Assembly: GCA_937873665.1 (NCBI GenBank)
Contig: CALMYW010000468.1
Location: forward strand, 1-5,509
Direction of reading: 5' to 3'
DNA length: 5,509 nucleotides
DNA from: an uncultured Sphingorhabdus sp.
GTDB taxonomy: Bacteria; Pseudomonadota; Alphaproteobacteria; Sphingomonadales; Sphingomonadaceae
The notes under the pieces: generated by a model
What the model was told of the DNA's origin: nothing
Database searches by the model: none
What the model saw: the letters and a program-made list of their open reading frames with translations, nothing else
Position numbers and translations under genes: made by a program
Shown: piece after piece, positions 1 through 5,509 of the stretch
Numbering within the stretch: position 1 is the first letter of the stretch
How the letters are laid out: each line of letters starts with the position of its first letter

Positions 1-1648
1 TGCCAGCATAGCCTTCGAAAGCCGCAACGCTGGCATGCTTGTACTGGATCATGCCGGCAATTGTTCCGAAGGGCCGGTTGGCGATGTGCCAGGCGATTGT
101 GCGGCGAAACTGACGCGTTGTCAGACGCCATGGTCGGCCGTCGGGTCCGGCAGGAATGACGGGTGCCTGCGCGGATCCGAATTGGTCGTTGAGGTGATCG
201 CGGAACCGGTTGAGTTGCCGGACTATCTCTGCAGAGACGTGCGTCTTGGTATTGGCCCGAAGCGTAAGGACTGGCCACAGGGTCGTTGTTCCGCGCGCTT
301 GTCCCGCCCGCGCGGAAAGGCGTTCGAGGACATCGATGGCTTCAGCGACCGGCGCGATGGTAACCCACTCGGTCTCCTCGCCGCCGCCGCGCTTGCCCTT
401 GTAAGCAGTGGACTTGATGCGATGCCGCAAGATCGTACCGTCTTCGGCTCTGGTAATAGACAAGCATCCCCGCCTCATGGCTTGGATCTCGCTGTCCCGC
501 ATGCCTGAGAGAAAGGCACATACGATATAGGCTGCGGACTGCAGCATGATCTCTTCGAGGGGCAAAACCTTGGCATCGAAGCGGGTGCGCCAAGGCAGGC
601 CCGTATCGGGATCGGCCGAAATGGGCGTATCCATGCCGCCGATCGCGGTGCCGAGTTCTGCGATGGCAGCGGAGATGAGGTCTGGTGCACCGGTGGCCAG
701 GCCAAGGTGCATGGCAGGTTCGGCCTGCGCGTTGATACCGGCATGGAGGTGGATCAGGTGGTAGTTGATCGGCGGCGTGACGGCGCCGGTTTGCGGGTCT
801 GTTCGCGTTGCGCCGTTATGTGCCGTGGTCCAGATCGGAATGCCGCGCCCATGCTGCCGCAAGGCTGCAACATAGTCGAGGAGGCGTTGGCGTTGCCGTA
901 ACCGACGAATAGCGGGATCCAGACCTTCCTCAGCGGCAATCAGGCGGTTGCGCCTTGCTTCGAGGCGATCGAGTTCCGCCCGTGCGGCGAGGATATCGCC
1001 TGCGTGGCAGGTCACGTAGCGCAACGACCAGGAGAGGAGCGGCGTCATGATCGCTTCAGGAATGCGCGGCGTCCGGTTCTCCCCTGCAATATGCTTTGCG
1101 CCCGCCACGGAAAACGGACTTCGTCCCGGCCACGGTTCGAAGGACAGGCGCGCAGTCGGCAGATGATGCTGCAACTCGTGCAGGTCGAAGACGATCCGCA
1201 GCAGCGCTGCCGCTGCAACTGGGCGCAGCCCGGCAAGGCGCAAGGATCCGGCGTAGCGATCGACCAGAGCCTGATCGACCCGGCCGAGATCGAAACGCCC
1301 CAGCTGAGACTTCACAAAGTCGAAAAAGCGCAAGGTCCGGTTAGCCTCGCCGCGCACCCCGGCCGGCTCAAGCCGCGAACGGTGACCGGGGAGATCGACA
1401 TTGAGCCGCGCATGGAGAATCTGGCGCAGGGCATCAGCAATGGATGGGTCTTCGATACCGCCAAAATGTACCGTGCCATGGCAGCGCCGGGCGTTGTCGC
1501 GAAATACGCCGGGAGCCAGATCCCACGCCGGATCGCCGTATCGTGAAATATGCGCGCGATCGCAGCCGGGGCGCAAAGGCGCGGACATAAGCACAGGGAG
1601 GGCATCGCGCTCATCGCCGCTCTCCGCCAGAAGCTGGACAGCGGTCAT
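1..1648 (-). CDS. Large tyrosine recombinase, third of the trio (GinC-like), C-terminus cut by window edge
   Basis: Reading leftwards from the ATG at 1648-1646, the frame stays open for 549 codons to base 1 with no stop, so only the C-terminal tail is missing. A tyrosine recombinase cuts and rejoins DNA through a 3'-phosphotyrosine and would act in integration or excision of the element. Visible features: a likely core-binding helical region around residues 95-170; the sequence RTPRIPE at 192-198, familiar from large integrases; a charged, coiled-coil-like stretch at about 218-268; and a catalytic domain from about 365. Catalytic residues are R384 with E387 (SGMRDSE), a Lys in STAYKGK (K417 or K419), R516 in RQFRR, H538 (QYKH) and the nucleophile Y547 (EGYAG). 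H538 to Y547 is nine residues, the usual spacing. Gln513 replaces the His of HxxR. The start is supported by AGAGG at 1660-1656, seven bases upstream, and by the ATGA overlap with the preceding gene. Recombinase identity is firm; GinC-like is inferred from gene order and size. Confidence 0.9.
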   Translation of the reverse strand, partial: MTAVQLLAESGDERDALPVLMSAPLRPGCDRAHISRYGDPAWDLAPGVFRDNARRCHGTVHFGGIEDPSIADALRQILHARLNVDLPGHRSRLEPAGVRGEANRTLRFFDFVKSQLGRFDLGRVDQALVDRYAGSLRLAGLRPVAAAALLRIVFDLHELQHHLPTARLSFEPWPGRSPFSVAGAKHIAGENRTPRIPEAIMTPLLSWSLRYVTCHAGDILAARAELDRLEARRNRLIAAEEGLDPAIRRLRQRQRLLDYVAALRQHGRGIPIWTTAHNGATRTDPQTGAVTPPINYHLIHLHAGINAQAEPAMHLGLATGAPDLISAAIAELGTAIGGMDTPISADPDTGLPWRTRFDAKVLPLEEIMLQSAAYIVCAFLSGMRDSEIQAMRRGCLSITRAEDGTILRHRIKSTAYKGKRGGGEETEWVTIAPVAEAIDVLERLSARAGQARGTTTLWPVLTLRANTKTHVSAEIVRQLNRFRDHLNDQFGSAQAPVIPAGPDGRPWRLTTRQFRRTIAWHIANRPFGTIAGMIQYKHASVAAFEGYAG

Positions 1649-1660
1649 GCCCGTGCCTCT
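1645..1660 (-). promoter_or_regulatory. Start signal of third recombinase: Shine-Dalgarno plus ATGA overlap
   Basis: AGAGG lies at 1660-1656, seven bases before the ATG at 1648-1646. The ATG overlaps the TGA stop (1647-1645) of the middle recombinase as ATGA. This fixes the start and implies coupled translation. Confidence 0.7.
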
Positions 1661-3432
1661 GGCGGCAGATAGACCGTGGGAGGGTCGTTCGCGACTTGCG
1701 CACGGGCCCTTGTCACGACGTCTTCGGCGAAGACAGGCAGAATCTGCTGAATGATGCGATCATGGGCATGACCAAACTTGGCGGTCCACTCAGCGGCACT
1801 CAGGCCGACCCGCTGACCGTCGACGAAGGAGAGAAAGGCAAGAATGGCAGGCAGCTTGCGCGCGGTAATCACCGCGTTGCGGCAATCGAGGCAGGCCCAG
1901 AACGGTGTAGGGCATGGCGTGCCGACGGATGCGAAGGGACTGGAATAGAAGTTGCCACAGCTTGCAAGCCAGACGTCTTGTTCGCCATCGAGCAGTGCGG
2001 TTGAAATGCCCCCATCATCGGGATCAGGGCTTGCCAACTCGCCGCGCAGCCGGTCCTCGTCTTGAGGAGGCAGGAGCATTGGACCAGCGAGCACCTCTTC
2101 GAGGGCATCTGCCACGGTTTGCTCGTGCAGCGGTCTGAGGGAGGGAATATCGGCGTAGTGCCGTGCCGCGATATCGACGGTATGACCTACGGCGAAGCGG
2201 GCCATGTGGCCTTCGGTCTTGAGATACCACAAGGCCTTGTGCGTCTTGCGCAGATACGAAAGACACAGGTGGAGCAGTTTACCCTGATCATCGGTAATAC
2301 AATGGCGCTGCGTCCAGGCACTGACCTTCAAGCGCAGTTGACGAATACCTGCGGTGATCTCGTTCGGCTGAAAATAGACCCAAAGGTTATCGCTGGAGTT
2401 ATGGACCCTGGCCTTGGACGATAGGGCGATGATGCGTCGGATCAGACCGCCAGGGGTGGATGAGCCGCGATCACGCACCCGGATTGTCTTGTGCTCGGCA
2501 CCGTGTGCCCGCAGCTTGGTGTAGGCGATATCGACGGTACCACCTGCGGCATTGCGCAGACAATCGAGGGTGAGCGACTTGCAGCACTCCAGCTCAAGCC
2601 CTGTCTCGAGTAAGAGCAGAACAAGAAGCGGGACGATATCGTCGGCAGTAAGATAGTGGGCTGCGTGGAGGCTCAGGTTAAGCCTGTCACTGGTGAGATC
2701 GCGCTTTTTGCGCAGCTTGTACAGGCTCTGAAACGTGGGATCACGGTAGCCCAGAACACCGTATGTCTCGATGGCAGCATGGGCTTTGCAATATGCACCA
2801 CCGATCTGCGGCACCTCATCGAACTGCGGCCCCGACCGCAAGCGCGCCTCGATCGCAGCGATATCCGCGCGTGCCGCATCGCGCAGCTGGCGGGCTACAT
2901 ACGGACTGTAGGCATCGCGTGGACGGGAACGAACGTGTGCGTGTGAGCTGACGTAGCGCAGTCGTTCCCGCAAGCCGGGATCGACAAGCTCAGGGCTGTC
3001 GTCCGCGATGCGACGTAGGACGGAAACGACCTTGGCGACATAGGTTGGTCCATGCACGCGAGACTTGCCCTGCGCGCTGAGCCATGTCTCAAATCCATCG
3101 ATGTGATGGGCGCGAAGGTCAGCAGGGCCGTTGATCCGGTCGCCTGTCCCGGCCAGGTAGGCAAAGAAGCTTGGCAGCTGGTTGGCGTATGTCTTGAGGG
3201 AGGAACGTACCATGATGGGGCCGCGCGGTGCGGCCAGCTTGAACAGGCTCCGGGCAAAAGCGAGCGCCAGGCCGCGCGGCCGCAAGCCCGTGAAATCGAC
3301 GAGCAGCTCGCCGCCATATAAGGGATGAATCATGAAGCGCAGCGTGCTGATCTGCGACCATGGATCGGCTTGGGGCGCAGCCGCCTCTTTCTCGAAGCTG
3401 ACCTTGCGTCCTTTGCGTGGAGCAGCGGTCAT
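1645..3432 (-). CDS. Large tyrosine recombinase, middle of the trio (GinB-like), atypical active site
   Basis: A complete 595-residue protein. The N-terminus is basic (MTAAPRKGRK). A SAM-like core-binding region lies at about 76-145 (helices around SSLKTYANQL and HIDGFETWL). The catalytic domain spans about 260-435, and the tail at 436-595 carries four cysteines (C492, C507, C514, C517) that could form a zinc knuckle. Catalytic signatures are R395 (SYLRKTHK), H417 (FAVGH) and the likely nucleophile Y426 (RHYAD). H to Y is nine residues, and R395 to H417 is 22, the same as in the downstream gene. At the first catalytic Arg, where TGLR is normal, the sequence reads TGLE (E280), and Ser392 takes the place of the His of HxxR. 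It may therefore be catalytically weak, specialised, or complemented by a partner protomer. The start ATG overlaps the upstream stop codon as ATGA and has no clear Shine-Dalgarno, so translation probably depends on coupling. The stop overlaps the next start in the same way. GinB-like is inferred from size and order. Confidence 0.92.
   Translation of the reverse strand: MTAAPRKGRKVSFEKEAAAPQADPWSQISTLRFMIHPLYGGELLVDFTGLRPRGLALAFARSLFKLAAPRGPIMVRSSLKTYANQLPSFFAYLAGTGDRINGPADLRAHHIDGFETWLSAQGKSRVHGPTYVAKVVSVLRRIADDSPELVDPGLRERLRYVSSHAHVRSRPRDAYSPYVARQLRDAARADIAAIEARLRSGPQFDEVPQIGGAYCKAHAAIETYGVLGYRDPTFQSLYKLRKKRDLTSDRLNLSLHAAHYLTADDIVPLLVLLLLETGLELECCKSLTLDCLRNAAGGTVDIAYTKLRAHGAEHKTIRVRDRGSSTPGGLIRRIIALSSKARVHNSSDNLWVYFQPNEITAGIRQLRLKVSAWTQRHCITDDQGKLLHLCLSYLRKTHKALWYLKTEGHMARFAVGHTVDIAARHYADIPSLRPLHEQTVADALEEVLAGPMLLPPQDEDRLRGELASPDPDDGGISTALLDGEQDVWLASCGNFYSSPFASVGTPCPTPFWACLDCRNAVITARKLPAILAFLSFVDGQRVGLSAAEWTAKFGHAHDRIIQQILPVFAEDVVTRARAQVANDPPTVYLPPEARA
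3429..3432 (-). promoter_or_regulatory. ATGA stop/start overlap between first and second recombinases
   Basis: The start of the middle recombinase (3432-3430) overlaps the stop of the first (3431-3429). No convincing purine-rich ribosome binding site lies just upstream, so terminating ribosomes probably reinitiate here. Confidence 0.7.
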
Positions 3433-4820
3433 GATCGAAGATAGCCTGGTACGAGTGCCAACAGCTCTTCGACTGCCGCATCGACGGTATCGGCACGCGT
3501 GGCGATATGATCCAGATAAATAGAGGTCGTCGCGAGGCTCGAATGGCCAAGCAATCGCTGGACCTGTTGAAGCGGATCGCCGACCAGCTGGCGATAACCT
3601 TCCATGGCGCCCACTGGTGCCGCTGCGTCGGCGAGGCGGCGCTGGATCAGCATGGCCAGCATGTGGACTGCAAAGGAATGCCGGAGTTGATGGGGGCTAA
3701 GCCGGACCGGGATGCCGGCGTCCGTGCAGCGGCGGCTCGCCCGTGCGAAGATCGCTTCCCACGAGTTGGGCAACACAGGATGGCCCACCTCGGTCAGCCA
3801 GAGGACCGCGGCTTCGCGCGGCGTTCCATCGTCAGCGCAAATAACAAGCCTTGCGCGTTCATCCGGTGTGACGACCTCCATGTCCATCGTGCCACCGCCA
3901 ACGAGATGCAATGCGCTCGGCCCGAATGAGGGGCAGTGGATGAAGATCGGGCGGTCGATGGCTTCCCAGCCACGGCGTCTTGCGAACTTGGCGACGGCTT
4001 CGGCTCGCTCAACGGCGATATAGGCGTCAAACACCGGCAACAAACGGCGCGGCAGCAACATGCTACGCCCCCTGTCCCCCTTGGTGAGTGCCGCCGGAAG
4101 CTCTACCCGCCGCTGCCGTTCCGCGCGGGCATCGCCAACCGGAATCTGGGCAGTGAGCAGGTGGGATGCCTCTTCGAGGCGCAGGCCGGTGGTGACCAGC
4201 AGATCGGCGAACAGCGCGTTGCGCGCGCCATTGCGGTCACGCGCTCCAGGACGCTCGGTCCCTTCAACGGTCAGGCCGCGCAAACCCACTTCCCGGAAGG
4301 CGCGGTAATCGGTGAGATCGATGAAACGGACGTCGGGACGACGGGCTGCGCGCTCATAGGCGTCATTGCGGCCCGTGACTGCCGCCCGGCGCCCATCGTG
4401 CGATCGTCGCCAGACCTGACGATGCGTAAAAGGTGTACGCTCGATCAGACCCTCCCGTTCGGCCCATCGATAAAGCTTGTCGAGCGAGGCAATCGCCCGG
4501 TTCCACGTCGATGCCGAAATCCGGAACTCAGCATCGCTGCGCCGCCGGGCACGATGATAGGCAGCGACATCATCGGCATCGGCTTGCCAAACGGACTTGC
4601 CGCGGGCCGAAGCGAGAAAACGAACCCAGACCAGAACATCATAACCATGGGCGCGCAACGAGTGTCGCGAACGCGAACCGTTCAGCGGCAAATCGAGGAA
4701 GTAGCGCTCAAGGTGGAGATCATAGATCGCACCATCACGCAGGATTACCGGGATGTAGGAGTCCAGGCCATCCGCCGTGCGGCGCTCCTGAATGACGATC
4801 GACGCACCTGAATTATCCAC
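3429..4820 (-). CDS. Tyrosine recombinase, first of the trio (GinA-like), full catalytic set
   Basis: A complete 463-residue protein starting at GTG (4820-4818). This is the first usable start, because an in-frame TGA lies three codons upstream (4829-4827). A GGGGGAGGG tract ends 11 bases before the GTG. The N-terminal core-binding domain covers about residues 50-130 (helices around SRHSLRAHGYDVLVWVRFLA and STWNRAIASLDKLYRWA). The catalytic domain covers about 165-450 with R214 and E217 (TGLRLEE), K247 (LTKGDR), H377 and R380 (HQLRH), H426 (LLGHSS) and the nucleophile Y435 (SIYLDH). H426 to Y435 is the standard nine residues. The gap from R380 to H426 is 46 residues, about twice that in XerD-like enzymes, so there is an insertion between these helices. 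This gene leads the operon and is the only one of the three with every canonical catalytic residue, so it is the best candidate for the main strand-cleaving subunit. Size and position match GinA of GInt islands; that name is inferred. Confidence 0.93.
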   Translation of the reverse strand: MDNSGASIVIQERRTADGLDSYIPVILRDGAIYDLHLERYFLDLPLNGSRSRHSLRAHGYDVLVWVRFLASARGKSVWQADADDVAAYHRARRRSDAEFRISASTWNRAIASLDKLYRWAEREGLIERTPFTHRQVWRRSHDGRRAAVTGRNDAYERAARRPDVRFIDLTDYRAFREVGLRGLTVEGTERPGARDRNGARNALFADLLVTTGLRLEEASHLLTAQIPVGDARAERQRRVELPAALTKGDRGRSMLLPRRLLPVFDAYIAVERAEAVAKFARRRGWEAIDRPIFIHCPSFGPSALHLVGGGTMDMEVVTPDERARLVICADDGTPREAAVLWLTEVGHPVLPNSWEAIFARASRRCTDAGIPVRLSPHQLRHSFAVHMLAMLIQRRLADAAAPVGAMEGYRQLVGDPLQQVQRLLGHSSLATTSIYLDHIATRADTVDAAVEELLALVPGYLRS

Positions 4821-4821
4821 A
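4813..4821 (+). promoter_or_regulatory. Match to DnaA-box consensus over the recombinase start codon
   Basis: TTATCCACA matches the 9-base DnaA-box consensus exactly and covers the GTG start of the first recombinase. It is a lone copy with no AT-rich stretch or iterons nearby, so it is not evidence of an origin. It could be chance or a DnaA-responsive regulatory site. Confidence 0.25.
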
Positions 4822-4831
4822 GCTTGTCAGT

Positions 4832-4852
4832 CCCTCCCCCTGACCCCCTCCC
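4832..4852 (-). promoter_or_regulatory. Ribosome binding site of first recombinase inside a G-quadruplex-type mirror repeat
   Basis: On the minus strand this reads G3-A-G5-TCA-G5-A-G3: four runs of at least three G with loops of 1, 3 and 1 bases, which fits the canonical quadruplex pattern. The two 9-base halves, GGGAGGGGG and GGGGGAGGG, are exact mirror images around TCA. The proximal half is the only Shine-Dalgarno-like sequence before the GTG at 4820, with 11 bases of spacing. Folding of the mRNA here would hide the ribosome binding site. The pattern is seen directly; folding and regulation are inferred. Confidence 0.55.
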
Positions 4853-4893
4853 GACTCCAGATCGCACACGTTGCGCGCCTGCGGGACGGTGGT

Positions 4894-4944
4894 CATCAGG
4901 CCGGATTACGCCAGCTTATGGATAGCGCTTCATCCGGCCTGATG
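4894..4944. repeat. Perfect 13-bp inverted repeat with 25-bp spacer
   Basis: CATCAGGCCGGAT at 4894-4906 is exactly inverted as ATCCGGCCTGATG at 4932-4944. It lies about 75 bp upstream of the recombinase start codon and about 70 bp inside the apparent break in the ardC-like gene. No T-run follows on either strand and the loop is long, so an intrinsic terminator is unlikely. Plausible roles are recombinase-binding arms near the island end or an operator of the operon. Confidence 0.75.
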
Positions 4945-4973
4945 CCCCCCTGCGTCGCGCCAAAGCATACCGT

Positions 4974-5509
4974 TCAATGGTGCGTCAGGCACGGTGCAGA
5001 CTGTCCAGATAAGGCGACCAGTTCCTCTGCGGCATAGGCCGCCGTGCCGAAGCGGTTCTTGAGATCGCGTCCCAGGCGGCTGGCATGGCCTGTCCAGTGC
5101 GACAGCTCGTGGGCGAGCGTGGCGTAGTAGTGATCGAACCCGCCAAACAGGCTGACCGGCGGCATCGTGACGCGATCCGCAGTCGGTTCGTAATAGGCCT
5201 CGCAGCCCTGGTGGCGAAGATTAACGGGGATTGCCGCGAAGAAGGCGTCGAGCTCGGCCTCGCGCCCTTCGGGCTCGACCAGTTCCAAGGTTGCAGCCGG
5301 ATGGAAGCGCTCGGGCAGGCCTTCGACCTGGTCGACATTGAAAACCGGATAGGCCTTCAGCACCCGGCGGGCTTCGTCGGTCTTTTCGCCAGTATCGGGG
5401 GCTTCCACTTGCCTAGTGTAGCTCTTGTAAAAGATCGCAATGGTCGACTTCTCGCCCTTGCGGACCTGGGCTCCGAGCGATTTTGCCTGGTTGTAGGTCA
5501 TCCAGAACG
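4974..5509 (-). pseudogene. ArdC-like antirestriction protein fragment, C-terminal part lost
   Basis: The frame enters from beyond base 5509 (Phe-Trp precede the Met codon at 5501-5499), so that ATG is internal and the N-terminus lies outside the window. Numbered from this Met, the fragment has the end of the ArdC N-terminal (DUF1738) ssDNA-binding domain (MTYNQAKSLGAQVRKGEKS), the linker motif KAYPVFNVDQVEGLP at 49-63, and a zincin-type metallopeptidase-like domain with HELSH at 131-135 and AAEELVA at 157-163, whose Glu is the likely third zinc ligand. ArdC proteins are carried by conjugative plasmids and protect incoming DNA from restriction. After codon 163 (5015-5013) the family sequence stops and a 12-residue unrelated tail (LSGQSAPCLTHH) runs to the TGA at 4976-4974. 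ArdC proteins normally continue well beyond this point, so the gene is broken, most simply by insertion of the island. Family identity is strong. Whether the fragment keeps any activity is unknown. Confidence 0.82.
5008..5018. other. Probable island/host junction inside the ardC-like gene
   Basis: ArdC-family similarity is continuous up to the GCC codon at 5015-5013 and is lost from the TTA codon at 5012-5010. This places a sequence breakpoint at about 5012, some 190 bp outside the recombinase operon, where an element border would be expected. The exact attachment site cannot be defined without the other end. Confidence 0.5.

Larger units (their letters stand above)
4821..4973. other. Non-coding region between truncated ardC-like gene and the recombinase operon
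   Basis: This stretch must hold the operon promoter and, if the break in the ardC-like gene is the island border, the end of the island with its recombinase-binding sites. It contains a perfect 13-bp inverted repeat and a G-rich ribosome-binding tract. I found no convincing -35/-10 pair on the minus strand and no stem followed by a T-run that would act as an intrinsic terminator. Confidence 0.5.

Noticed and set aside
35..508. Plus-strand open frame of 157 codons at the left edge
   Set aside because: Antisense to the catalytic domain of the third recombinase (R384, R516, H538, Y547).
1004..1546. Plus-strand open frame of 180 codons
   Set aside because: Antisense to the third recombinase, whose minus-strand frame is continuous with all catalytic residues. 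No motif or convincing ribosome binding site.
3936..4811. Plus-strand open frame of 291 codons antisense to the first recombinase
   Set aside because: Lies wholly inside a gene with full catalytic motifs on the other strand. Its product shows no recognisable motif, and GC-rich genes commonly give such long antisense frames.
4813..4821. Replication origin based on the DnaA-box match
   Set aside because: Single box, no AT-rich unwinding region, no iterons and no rep gene in the window.
4894..4944. Inverted repeat as an intrinsic terminator of the ardC-like fragment
   Set aside because: 25-base loop and no T-run after the stem on either strand.
4951..4986. Two copies of TGCGTC 30 bp apart near the presumed island border, as possible recombinase-binding direct repeats
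   Set aside because: Only six bases are shared and the flanks differ; too short to support a site.
1..5509. CRISPR array, tRNA or rRNA genes
   Set aside because: No regularly spaced repeats and no recognisable tRNA or rRNA sequence. The only non-coding stretch is about 150-190 bp.

Overview
The window is GC-rich (roughly 60% by eye) and every gene I can support lies on the minus strand, so it reads from right to left. The base composition, the protein style and an ArdC-type antirestriction gene suggest an accessory region (plasmid, integrative element or genomic island) of a high-GC proteobacterium. An alphaproteobacterium is my guess, but nothing in the window fixes the taxon.

Layout, right to left. 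(1) 5509-4974: the middle part of an ArdC-like antirestriction protein. It enters from beyond the window edge and breaks off just after its zinc-ligand region, ending in about 12 unrelated residues. (2) About 5012-4821: a non-coding stretch of about 190 bp holding a perfect 13-bp inverted repeat with a 25-bp spacer, and a G-quadruplex-type purine tract that doubles as the ribosome binding site of the next gene. (3) 4820-1: three tyrosine recombinases of 463, 595 and more than 549 residues, joined by two ATGA stop/start overlaps. The third is open to the left edge of the window with no stop codon; only its C-terminal tail is missing.

The three recombinases form one translationally coupled operon. 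Their number, order and large size recall the ginABC(D) recombinase operon that marks one end of GInt genomic islands. They differ from the shorter RIT trios and from Tn554 tnpABC. On this reading the ArdC break near 5012 is the outer border of an island that extends leftwards beyond the window, and a small fourth gene (ginD-like) should follow the third recombinase off the left edge. The family assignment rests on memory of family architecture, not on a search.

The three active sites differ. Only the first recombinase has the full R-K-H-R-H-Y set. The second has Glu where the first catalytic Arg is expected, and the third has Gln in place of the His of HxxR. This suggests division of labour in a mixed recombinase complex.
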